From Pyrenopolyporus hunteri (lineage: Eukaryota > Ascomycota > Sordariomycetes > Xylariales > Hypoxylaceae), in the NCBI GenBank assembly GCA_902806595.1, contig CADCXC010000043.1, positions 620,001 through 684,000 of the forward strand: a DNA stretch of 64,000 nt, in the 5' to 3' direction. The translations under genes and the position numbers were made by a program. The notes beneath the pieces were generated by a model. That model was given only the letters and a program-made list of their open reading frames with translations. It was not told where the DNA came from and made no database searches. This document shows, in pieces, positions 1 to 11,600 of the stretch (positions are counted from its first letter, which is position 1; each line of letters starts with the position of its first letter).

Positions 1-1133
1 CTGCATGATTTCATTTACCGCACACAGACACACACGCACGCAACATCTGAATAAAAGCTTTCGTCTCCAGTGCACGTCGTAGCCAGCCCTGCCAACGTAC
101 CAAGTGAGCGGATTGCCACACTGTTACTCGGGTCGGGACCGATGACGTTCCTACGGTCGATGATTGGCGGTTTTATATAACTCTATCCACCCATAACCAC
201 GGCCCCGGCGCCAAGCGTAGCTAAGTAACGTAGACGCAGATACCACGTTTTACGTATTGCTTCCCCGGCATTTGTTTTTAACAAGGTCTATACGGCCGCC
301 CCCGGGTGTCATCCTCTTCCTCCTGCCCCCCATCTTCCTCGAAGGCTCGAACCCAGCCGGCCTCATTTTAGTTGCCGATAACATTCTAACCCGTATGTAG
401 TTCCAGCCTAACCCCCTTCTAAGTATGTACAACAGCTACTACCTACACTACTGTATGTACATTATTGCCCTTGGAACTGCTTCAGCTGATTTTCCTTGCC
501 CCATGGTGGATTTCCTCCCCGCAATTCCTCCCCCCAACATCCAACTCTCCACATAGGTACGCCAGGTATCTTAGGTTCTCTTGTCTGAAGTCCTTCCTCG
601 AACAACAAGGGGAGGTTATACCAGTGTCTTCGGCAGTTCGCTGATTGGCCAACTCGGGGGCTCCCCTAGTTTGATAATCTTGAGTAAGCTATGGGAACGA
701 ACGCGCATCGTGTATCAGGCGGCATGGTCGAGGAACTGCTGCACACAATTTACCCGACCTCGTAGCACTACCGTCGAGTATTTCATATATCTAAATTGCC
801 CTGAGATCTGGACCACCATGACAGGCCAATTTGTCGAGGACCCCTGAGTCTGCTTAACGATTCTGATTAATTCTTCTGATTAATCTATTACTTCATCATC
901 GACGTCTTTGGTATTCTTTTGCCTTGCTGTCATTTTTTTATTGATATCTATATTTGTATCCCACTAGCCTCCTTCAACAGGACTGGAGTGGCGTGTATCG
1001 AACATAAGGCAAGGGACAAACTCAACAGTCCGTTTGCAAAAATAGAACTTCATCTACTCGAAGCGGCCGTTCTATATTAACGTGTAGATATAAATATTTT
1101 ATATATCTATTCTTATACAAAGCGGTCTTCGAG
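1..1133. other. Upstream intergenic region, no supported gene
   Basis: I see no convincing coding region here; the open frames are short, lack family resemblance and some only begin at TTG. Composition is ordinary (mixed GC, not RIP-like). The last 50 bases are AT-rich and probably belong to the promoter of the P450 gene. Confidence 0.6.
1087..1107 (+). promoter_or_regulatory. TATA-like promoter element of the P450 gene
   Basis: A run beginning ATATAAATATTTTATATATC lies 27-47 bases before the P450 start codon at 1134. It resembles a TATA region, but it is close to the ATG, so the leader would be very short. This is inference from sequence alone. Confidence 0.35.
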
Positions 1134-2916
1134 ATGGACGCCGACGAGGGCACGATCTCCCCAACGCGGGTTCTTCTCACTTCCGCCTGGCATATCTTTA
1201 AGGAGCAGTGGCCTCTTCTTATTCCACTTTTACTCGTTGTCCGGATCTTTTATAAGCGTTATGCTTCGCCTTTACGCGAGTACCCTGGACCGTTCTTAGC
1301 CTCATTCTCGCGTCTTTGGAAAGTCATCTCTACGGCCTCGGAACGGACTCATCTAGATCACATAGAACTACACCGCAAGTATGGACCCGTCGTGCGTATC
1401 GCGCCCGACGAGCTCTCTTTCTCATCCCCCGCGGTTGCCCGTAACGTTCTTTCGGCCGGTAAGCGTTTCTACAAGACGGACTTTTACTCGGTCTTCCCGC
1501 CCCCTGAGAACCCGGACATCTTCACCGAGATCCGCGAGGATGTGCACGCCATGAAGAAGAAGGTGGCCAACGTGCCTTACTCGATGGCTGCCATGCGTCA
1601 GCTCAGCCCTTTCATCGACGACACCATCGACTTCCTTGTTAGCCGACTCGACCAGTTCTGCCCCGACACTGCCATCCCCGGTTTCCAACAGGCGGGTCTA
1701 CCGGGCCGAAACCCCATCGTGAACCTGGGAGACTGGCTCCACTACTTCGCGTTCGACGTGTTGGGCGAGGTAGCCTTCGGACGGTCTTTCGGCTTCCTGG
1801 CCGCCGGCGTCGACAAGGAGAACGCCATCAAGACTATCGACAACAGCCAGAAGTACAACGGAATCGTAGGTCAGATCCCCGAGCTCGACCATCTGCTCAG
1901 GAGGAACCCGCTCTGGAAGCTGATCCCCGCCTTTAACCCTGGAAATGCTCTCATCACCCGCATCGCTCGTGAGGAGATGCAAAAGCGACGTCCCTTCGAG
2001 GTTGAACGCGACGGTAAGGGTGCCGGCGGTGACGGCCGCGAGGATCTCCTCTCATCGCTCATCAAGGGTCACCTGAAGGATAAGGAGAAGTTCCATGAGG
2101 GCGATATTTTCGCCGTCGCTCACGGTGCTATGTAAGTACTTATCTTATATCATCTACTCCTTCTATTCGTGACAGAAGAAGAAGAAAAAATTGGACGAAT
2201 GAACTAACCACTAGAAAATAGTTTCGCTGGTTCGGACTCGACTGCCTCGACGATGCAGTCCTTCTTCTGGCACGTTCTCTCGGCTCCTAAGGTTCTCGCT
2301 AAGTTGGTAGAGGAGATTGAAACGGCGGTACGCGACGGGACGATCCCGGATCAGGGCAATATTCAGTGGCAAGAGGCGCAGAACCTCCCATACTTCCAGG
2401 CCTGCTTAAAGGAGAGCATGCGCGTGCGACCCGCCGTCGGTGTTAACATCACACGATACGCGCCCCCGGAGGGCGTCGAAATCGAGGGCCGCCACATCCC
2501 TGGAGGCACGCGGCTCGCGCTCAACGGATGGGTCCTTCACCGCGACAAGGCTACCTTTGGCGAGGACGCCGATTTCTATCGCCCGGAGCGCTGGCTCGAG
2601 GACCCCGAGAATGCCAAGGTTATGGAGCGATACATGTTTCAGGTAAGCCAAGAGAATGGCAATCGGCTTCTATTAACTACGAAATATCGAATACTAACAA
2701 CGAGAATAGTTCGGCGGCGGTAGCCACGTGTGCATCGGCCGAAACCTAGCCCTACTCGAGATCAACAAGGTCGTCCCACGACTGCTCCGAGACTTCGAGT
2801 TCGAGCTCGTATACCCGGGCCGACCACTAAAGGCCAAGTCGACCTTCTTCGTGGTCCAGGAGGGCCTGGAGGTGTACATCTCGCGGAAGAGGAGCGAGAA
2901 GGAGGCGCAGCAGTAG
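1134..2916 (+). CDS. Cytochrome P450 monooxygenase (pisatin demethylase-like), 3 exons
   Basis: Haem-thiolate monooxygenase, expected to be ER-anchored and to use NADPH-P450 reductase to oxidise a small hydrophobic substrate. Exons 1134-2131, 2222-2642 and 2710-2916; introns open with GTAAGT and GTAAGC and close with AATAG. The join gives 541 residues, normal for a fungal P450. Seen in the protein: an N-terminal hydrophobic anchor (about residues 23-40), a proline-rich hinge YPGP, the I-helix oxygen-binding motif AGSDST (335-340, created by the first splice), the K-helix ExxR as ESMR (397-400), PERW (454-457), and the haem loop FGGGSHVCIG (474-483) with Cys481 as ligand. All core motifs are intact, so the gene looks functional. 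General sequence feel is closest to pisatin demethylase/benzoate-hydroxylase-type fungal P450s; the substrate cannot be deduced. No obvious pathway partner is adjacent. Confidence 0.93.
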
Positions 2917-3498
2917 AAGCGGCAAAAAAGCTTAGACTTTATCATCATCACAGTCCTTCAGGGGACGAAACAAAATCTAATGATACTAATCATAATAGTA
3001 TCGGGGACGGCGGGCAACGGCGTTGTTGTGTTGCGTTGTGTTAGAGCTGGGCTCGCGGCTTACGAAAAGGCTTTCAACCTGTAGTTGCTCTTGGAGCGGG
3101 TTTCACTTGGGGGGGCAGCATGTGTGTGCATACCATTTTACGAAGCGTTGGCTTATTATTCCGTCCTTTTTTCTTCCCCCTATCTTCCAATTACTCCCTT
3201 TTTCAAATCGTCGGACATACGGGTACGATATAGTGACGATAGATGGATGTGGTACGCGCGCAGCGTGTTATATATAGCGATAGGATAGGGCAGACGTTAG
3301 GTAGATTGCTGACTGCATTACGAAGGCATTGGATATGTTCAATACGACTAATTTCTAAGGTTTTGCTGTTGAGGTCTTGAAGTGCCGTGATGATTTTTAT
3401 TGAACCCTAAAACGCTCTTTTCCCCGAGGGAAATATGGTCTAGCAGCTTGAAGCTATTCGGATTTTACGTATACAAGTATTACCTGGTTATTTGCGTA

Positions 3499-3561
3499 TT
3501 GACCAATCAGAAGCGGCGCTGTCCCCAAATAGGGGGCGATACCCCTATTGTAATTGGTCAA
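3499..3561. repeat. Nested inverted repeat (hairpin-forming)
   Basis: Outer arms TTGACCAAT (3499-3507) and ATTGGTCAA (3553-3561) are perfect complements. Inside them a second perfect stem, AATAGGGG (3528-3535) with CCCCTATT (3542-3549), closes a six-base loop. The two stems are in register to form one cruciform with an asymmetric bulge. It may be a fragment of a small inverted-repeat transposon or a regulatory fold. Confidence 0.6.
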
Positions 3562-4200
3562 CCACCTATGGCAGCAAAACTTTAGAGCATTTGGTTCTAT
3601 ACAACTCCCTTGCGACAACTAAAGGAATATGGGTTCAAAATCCCTTGCTATGGCCATTCCAAGATCATATTCATCATAATCTAATTCCCTAATGAAGCCA
3701 CGTTGTCGTGTTCGACGACCATGCCTTTCGAACTGTCTTACGTGATGTTAGATAATCAATATGACGACAGTAAAATCTAGATGTATAATTGATTATGGCA
3801 CTCTAAACCCCTATCTACTATTTCGCTTGCTCGGCGCATTGATCCGACGAAACGTGGATCGAATTTGATGATTTGGCATCATTGTCGCGCTCGACAATTT
3901 CACATAATTCCACCACATAATTCCACCGAGTTCGGAGATCTGAGGTCGATCTGAGGTTATGACAAATGCGACATGTGAAGAGCCTCTTCGATTTATAAGA
4001 CGCCAAGCTGGTCCCTCACGTCCCTCATGGACGCCGTGCTACGTAGCAGCGGCTTCGTTCCCGGTTGATTCTGCGCAGAGCCGCCGAGGTCGTATGGACC
4101 TGGGAAAAAAACCCCTAGGCCAAGAACCTATTTATCCGAATCTCAACCAACCAACCTATACAAGATACCTGCTGGGGCGCCACGTTCATTCGTGAATTCT

Positions 4201-4229
4201 CTATATTAACCCTGACAGGGGTTATATAG
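4201..4229. repeat. Near-perfect palindrome
   Basis: CTATATTAACCCTG is followed by CAGGGGTTATATAG after one base; the arms are complementary apart from a one-base slip. It lies in the gene-poor stretch; no function is evident. Confidence 0.45.
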
Positions 4230-7200
4230 TGCTTGCATACATGATGCAGCCTCAGGATAAATTAGGGGGTGTCGCCGTAGAAAAATGTGACAGATCCTCA
4301 ACGACATGAGTTAGCGATATTGTATGACTTCGCGTAGAATCTGCATGGCGCCCTGAAAGAGATGGGATGACACCGATAGGCTCACGCAAACTCGCCATCG
4401 CTATCTATCGTCACTCAGCCATGGTTCCCCCAACGACCCCATCCTCGCCGTCTTAGAGTATCATCTCACCGTCGCCGAGCGGGGTAAGCACCGATACAAA
4501 GGCCGCCGGTGGGCAACACCGCAGACTGTTCTTGTTGGGATTATCTCGCCACATCAGCTCCTCTCGTATTATGCTGACGACGCTCGCCTAGGTAGTCAAC
4601 CCGTCCGTAAGTGATTCGGAAGCCTGCACAAGCATAAGGTGTCGTCGTACAGTTGGGCCAATCTGACGCTTTAGGTAGGTAGGGAGGCAGCTACGCAACG
4701 AGCCACACCGGAGGAGTATGGGTACCTCTCGACACGATGAACCTGCCCTCAGACATGGGCGCCCACCGCGCGCGATAACGGGCCGCAATGGCGCCTCCGA
4801 GCCGATATTATATGCAGCAAGCAGGTATGTAGGATGGCGAGGAGCAGCTGCAAGGCCTGGATTATACGGGATGAGCAGCCGCTGAAGACAAGAGGATGGA
4901 GGGACGACATCTATCTCGTGGATAACGGAGTTCGCCTCAGGTGTTGCTGGTTTCGAGTAGGGCCGCTGCTATTGGTGACTAGGGATTTGACGGCGACTGA
5001 ACGGAAACAAGGAGGTACCGTCCCAATTTTCGAAGGAACGTGACTGGCTTCTCAGCAGAAACAACCCACACAAGAGATCCCGTGTCGCCTTCATCTGTTC
5101 TAGAAGAAGCTGAAAGAATACCCGGATCTCTTTCAAGGGGGTCTGGGTCGTCCATTCGCCTCCCTACTATTGAGTGACACCGGTGTGCGGGTGTTAGGCC
5201 CACGGTGATTTATAGCTTAAACTCCCAGTTACAAGGAGGGGCGGGGAGGGTATCGATCATACCTAGAGTAAAGTTTTCAGCACACAGCTAGAATAGTGAG
5301 TTTGAAGGGGGCGGTGAGGTTAGGTAGAATTTACTAATGTCGTTTTTGTAGCCAATTGCGGAAATCGCATCTCGATTTGAAATCAGTAACAAAAGAGGTA
5401 AAACAACGCATACGGCTTCATGAAGTGTGTCGAGTCTCCGCGAATTAATCCCTGCTTGGAATTCAGAAAGGACCGGGCTCCCCCGCCATCAGGGGAATCG
5501 CAGCTATCCTCTTCTGAAGTAGAAGCCATTTGATTTTAGCGGAATTCTAGCTGGTGGCATAACATAGGTGTAGTGCTACATGGTTTGAGCACGTGTTTTC
5601 AAGAGTACTAGCTAAGACTTAATATTAACGCGAAGCTTAGAAGTTAGCGGAATGATACAATACGGTAGCCTGGATGGAGATGCGGGAATATCGCCCAGTG
5701 TTGACCCCGTCTCACTTGGTAGGATGTAACGAACTGGAATATAATAACATAAGCCGCCCTGCGCGCCTCGTTTGGTGGGGGTCAGGTCGAGGGGTGCAAT
5801 GACCTTCGCACGGACAGTCACCCTTGTTGCGGAGGAGCGAGATTTCGTGTGGTTCGGAATAAGTCTTACCTGGTATGATTTAGCGGACGGCAGTTATATT
5901 CCAGGAGAATTCATCATTTACCGCTCTCTTGAATCGCACTCTCAGTTGGGGATCAGGTTCACATATTAGATGCCGTTAGCCAACACTCGTACGAGTCGAA
6001 CCCCGCCGAGCACCAGAGCGGTCGTTCTCAAACTCCGGGTCAATCGCGATCGCAACGCGGCCTCATACATCCGATCTGGAGATGAGGTGGTGGTATGTTG
6101 CGGCAGAGTGCATAGACCGGGTTGTATCCGTGAAGAGGGCGGCGAGCCATTGGCCGGTCTAAATGCAGCAAGAACCTGCGCCAAGTTTCTAGGTACTCGA
6201 CACTCAGAAGCGGAGGACGACATGGTGACAAATATTTGACGTATGGATTAAAACACCGGTGTTGTCTCCCAAGTCGAAGCCGGGCAGGTATGTGATAGTT
6301 TCCCTCGGACGAAGTGAAGAAGTCCGTGGCCTATGTTGATTAGATAGTGCCGAAAACCTGAAGCGGTGCATTGTAGGTGCCTATGGTTTTGAGTTGGTTG
6401 ACGGTTCCATCACACATATATGCATGGGATCGTAACCTGTCACATCATATTCCTTCCAGTACTGGGGCCCTGAGGACATACCTCTATGTAACCCACTAGT
6501 CTAAGAATACTCTCCGCGCGAAGGCTCCACGGTAAGGCCCGAGAGTTGCATGAGTTGACTCGAGTCGCCGTCCTATCACCGGGACGCTTATGAACGTGCG
6601 ATCTTGATTTTAGAAGATCCGCGTTAGAGCCAGTCCAACCGGTGGAGTATCCGAGACGCATAATCACGCCGAAGATAACTGGTCAGCGCCGAGTTCAATG
6701 GACACATCAAAGATTTCGTATGTAGAAGAGCGCACATACCTACCTACCTACTACATGTGTAGAAGGACTTGATAGCCTACCTATTGATTTTATGCATTCG
6801 GCTTAGTGTTGGCGCCTTTATCTCCTGATCTACGCAAGCCACCAGATCCTGATTCCCTAATTGGTACCTATGGTGGTTTCCTATTGGCTGTATTCCTAGG
6901 GAGGCGGACGCCATCGGTATTTTATTTAGTACCGGTGTCATACAATGAGAAGTCGTACGGACGCAAGTCACCCTTCATCGAATACCTAGGTATGCAATAT
7001 CATTGGTATTCTGAGCGACGTTGGTACTTTGTTATCGAGTTACTTACCTAAGAGATAGGCGGCTTCTTATGATGCCATAGGTGTGCGGGGACTGAGAGTG
7101 GCGAGGAGGTAGGTAAAGCTAGGCGCCCGGGTAGCCAAGCGATTCGGTGATTGTGGCTGCATGAGCATGAACGATTATTACTTAAGGAAAAATCGGCAGT

Positions 7201-7713
7201 TCCAGGAGCTTCCCTTATGTTGGCGTCTCACTAGAATTCTCGATCTTTAACAGAATGATTCTGACTTGTTACTTCAGGTAGATCTCGGCACTTCTTTCTA
7301 TCAAAGCAGCTTCGAAATATTAATAGTATCACCGGATGTACTATCTGTGTTCTAGAAGGCTCCGTCGGCAGTCTAGAATATTGGTAAACTGAATCAATGG
7401 TAACTATCTATAGTCGAATGTTAGTCATCGATGGTATCGGGTGGGAGGGCAAAAGATTACGTGGGTACGTAGATGCTAGCTATGTCTACTATAAAAGACG
7501 ATAAGGCATACGTGGAACCTCATGGTATGGCAAAATCTATTGATGTCTCTGGAGACTCAAGTAAGGCTACTTGGCCAGGAACTTATATAATACTATAGTT
7601 TACTTTATCCAAGAGAAAGCGAGATCCGGTTGTGTGGGTAATGGAAAAGCCCCCTGTTTCTGCGTGAGAAGCGAACTCGGATTGAGGAACTCTGGGGGCA
7701 GAAATTCGAATAT

Positions 7714-7760
7714 GTACCTACCTACCTACTCAGGTACCTACCTTGGTAGGTACCTAGCTA
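7714..7760. repeat. TACC/TAGG motif cluster with perfect 24-bp palindrome
   Basis: A short (TACC)n run leads into a perfect inverted repeat at 7732-7755: AGGTACCTACC, a TT spacer, then GGTAGGTACCT. Similar TACC/TAGG palindromes recur in intergenic parts of the window (21991-22018, 55840-55857, 62815-62836). Confidence 0.7.
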
Positions 7761-8365
7761 TGGTAAGACTGTAATGTGGTTGGATTACCTAGGTGGTTAA
7801 TCCTTACGTTTCCTATAGCAAGTTTAATCTTCGGAATTAGCAGGTAACTCAGTGAGCGTAATTAGCTAAAGGAAAGAAAAGTGCGAGAAGGAGAATTGAA
7901 ATGACGTTGGATAATACGACTTAATAACTGAATATTCGTCCCCTCAACATTGAGACGTCGTTACGCTTCCCACATCGCCATCTTTATCGAGCTCTTCCAT
8001 TACCTTATTGCGTATGTAACCACCTAGCGCTTGCTTAGACGGCCTCTTAAGCCGTTATAAATCAACATCCATTAAACGAACGAACGAATTTCCGGGACCT
8101 TTAAATCTAGAGAAGCCAAAAACACACGCGGTAAATTCGGCCGAACGGATGGAGCCCGGATCTGCGTTTCTTACGACTATGTGTATACCGCTCCATTGGA
8201 GTACCGGAGGCAGGGGACTAGGGCTATTGCCGCATCGCTGTTCAAATATGTTATCGGGAATCTGGAATATATTGAAAAGACCATGTATGTATTACACCTG
8301 GGAAAGAGGCACAATATCTCCTTAGTTGAAGACATCGATAAAAAACCAGATTCGTTTGATCGGCA

Positions 8366-8615
8366 CTAGAAGTATTCGCCAGCTGCCAATTGTTTTCCCA
8401 GCTGTTTTGAAAGCTGCTTTACTTTATGATAAGTACCACGATATTACGTAGGTTAAATTGAAAGAAATGACCGCTGTATTTTAGCGTATACCCACTAAGA
8501 TTTAGTGGATATCATTAAAAGTTTAGCGTTTAGATAATAGTGGTACTTCCGAAAAGAAATAGGCCAGCTGACGTCGCACTAGTAGAATAACCCAACAGCT
8601 GGCGAATATTTCTAG
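8366..8615. mobile_element. MITE-like element with TA-flanked terminal inverted repeats
   Basis: The left end CTAGAAGTATTCGCCAGCTG (8366-8385) is the reverse complement of the right end at 8596-8615 with one mismatch. Trimmed to TA at each side this is the layout of a TA-duplicating (Tc1/mariner/pogo-type) non-autonomous element of about 250 bp. Further inverted matches (GTACCAC inside each half) and a perfect centre, CCACTAA-GAT-TTAGTGG at 8492-8508, make the element palindromic over much of its length. It has no coding capacity. Family assignment from the TA duplication is inference. Confidence 0.75.
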
Positions 8616-11600
8616 TAGGTATAGACAGAACCTTTGAAAGCCACACCCGTACGTGATAGGAATATCAGTCTTAAGAGGAGCAGCAAAGCTGATACAATAG
8701 ATCTCTGGTATCTATAGGTTAAGTAATAGTGAGAAATTGACCAGAGCTTCTCAAAGAAATATGTATGACACCAATCTAATACGGATATTGCAATCTTATA
8801 GCTTGAGGTCTCGGTCGTTAAGCATAATATCTGAGGAATGGCGACAAGGACTCTGTAAACTCGGATTTATTTGATGGGAACCATAAAATTAATATCCATA
8901 GGCATGGGACCATGTTTTATCTCTCCACGCCGTATCAGGGCCTCATTGGCGTCGACGAACCGGTCCCCCACAGCCCAACGGTCCCTCGAACGGCGACTAT
9001 CCGTATCCGTAGGTATTCTCTTTTAATTCAGCGATTGTGAGAACGTAGGAAATGCTTTGATGTACGCCTTGGTAAATGACTACGGCCACTATTTCATCCT
9101 TCAGATTTATTTCGTCCTTGTAAGCCCCTTTTAATGTAAGAGTGCCAGCTAATAGAACCATCAGGTGCCCGGTGATATTTGCGAGATTATTAATAACGGG
9201 ATGTTGTTTTCGGGAGTAATGATAATAGGAGGAGTAGTGAGACTAATAATATCACCCTTCCACCTTTCTTTCATATTTTATTTCCACTAAGTTGAGAACT
9301 AAGAATTTTTTTCATCTTTTCTAGAAACCTTGTAAAGCTATATTCCTTACTTGGGTCTAATTTTCCTTGGTGGCCATCCTCTTAATTGGATCTCTAGATG
9401 ACTTAGGTAGATAGGTATTGCCGGAAGCGATACGGGACTTACGATCGTACCCCTAGATAACCCCGTCCGTCACAAGGCCAACCGTATAGTGAGGAAAACG
9501 GCTAGTTATTACATGAGTTATCTAACTGGCCCGGCCGAAGGCCTGGATATATGCACTGAATGAGTACAAAGGAATATAAGTCTCACACAACCACAAAGTT
9601 CGGCTCGACGCCACAATTCCGTAGCCTGGTCGGTGTAATAGGTAGCTGATGAATCCTGACTGAGTGAGTTATCGATAATTTCATCGGTTTAGGAACGCTT
9701 CGAGCGGAGACTTCAAACTACCCCTTCCTGATTTTCGAATTGCCTTAGCTAAAAAAAATCTAGGTATTAGTTCTTATATTAAGTAACTACCCATTTCTAG
9801 TTGGTGGAAGCCCTGACTTTCCACACTGCATAATCTTATACTCGTTGAACACCCCCCTCGAGAACTTACGTACTAAGATATCTTACTATCCGGTTGAGAA
9901 GCTTTGGGAGAGTCATGCCTACCACTAGGAAACAGTTAGCTGCATCTATTGAAAGTCTGTGGCAAGTTGGTTTACGTCGAGATCTGCAACATGCTGCTCT
10001 TTCACGCTTACTTTCGGGAAAGTCAGACCTCGGTTAAGTTAGACGCTGAGCTTCTGGAACTAGGGGGCGTTAAAAGTATGTTTGAAGTCTTGGGTATGTT
10101 TTCTAGAGGGTACTATTAAACGTACGCGAAAGATACTTGGTAATAGTATGAAGCTAGTGGTAAGGGAACGGACGAATGGGGGCCGCTTTGTAATAACTGT
10201 GGTGAGAAGAAAAAGAGTGCACTTAGTTCTCAGAAAATATTAATTAGTTTTCTATGGATTAATTGCACCGAATTGTGGTCGAAAAATCGCACGATATTTA
10301 CTATTATTATCTACTTGGTCATGACTATTTACCCTAGAGGGCTGACTCCAATATTTCAAGGACGTATTGAACGTTTCTAGCATGAGGCCATGTTATACCT
10401 CAACGAGACTAGAAAATTGTTGCTGGATTCCGAGATAACACTGCCTTGGCACCTGATCGTAAATAGTTGCCATAACCTCGCCGACAGGCTGCTCAGCGGA
10501 ACAGGATTAGGGCACACACCCCCCCTGCCTAAGAGAAACTATAACGTATCTCAGCTTTGAGGTAGAATAGCGGCGCGACTTCCGTGGCCCTGATATATGA
10601 TCAGTTTCGCGGGCAGAGTAGAAAGTGAATAAACCAGAAAAGGGACCTCATCGACATGTCTAGTGGGGCCATATATAAAAGGGGGGGAAAGAGGATGACG
10701 CGGATACCCTAAGAGTGAAGTCGACGGCCACGGTAAATAGGAGAGTCAGCGCACAGCTCGAGCATTTTTCCGCGTTGGCATTACTTACGCCGTCTTCAAG
10801 TGGGGATGGAGGAGACCTTTCGCAGGTTAGCAACGTGCTCTAGAATCTCCGGGGCGATACATTTTCGCTTTCGCGATACCGTCTACTTCGATCATCCCCC
10901 ATGTCCACGAGAAACCGACGGGCACCTATCGATAGCAAACAATGGCTTCACGGGCGTATCCCTCCACCACGTTAACCTCCCATCTTCGCTCCGTTGGTCG
11001 GCGGCATCGGTTCGGCGTTGGTAAGTATGTCCTCTGCGTAGCTCAACGCAACTTCGCGCGTACTGGTCACGAAACTGCGTATTCTCGATTAGCATCATCA
11101 CAGATGAAAGGATCGAGATTATCCATTACGGGAGTCGTGTCCTATACCTCATGACCGGCCAATCAAGCGAACGATTTATAAGCACTTGTTACAGAACACC
11201 CAATGCCTTCTTAAATAAACGGAAAGTACTGATCGACGAGGCAATCCGCGGGAAGAACCATATTTCATATAATCAGGACAAGATCCTAGGCTCGACAGCC
11301 TACGTAGCCGCTGCCCTGGATTTTATTAGGGGTTGTATTAGACGTCCGCCCCTTTTCGCGTTTACTCCGTAGCTTGTGGGAAGAATCATTCTACGAAATG
11401 CTTTCAACTATATGATTGAGCTGATTTGGTTTGGTAACAGGGACGGATAGACGAAACTTGGTTTTAGGTTATCATTTTTCGCGTACTAGATGGAGACGTA
11501 AGTAGACGTAGGTAACCGTGTGATAAATTGCGTTACTCATGCAGACTTCTTGGGAGAAGAGGCGAATAAGACCTCTTATTTTACCGAATGTTACGAGTTT

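Noticed and set aside
581..847. 88-codon plus-strand frame upstream of the P450
   Set aside because: Begins at TTG, no recognisable domain, no promoter or codon bias; looks random.
3600..3660. GGTTCAAAATCC resembling a tRNA T-arm
   Set aside because: No matching acceptor, D or anticodon stems could be drawn around it.
5970..6239. 89-codon plus-strand frame in the gene-poor stretch
   Set aside because: Overlaps an equally long frame on the other strand and has no family resemblance.
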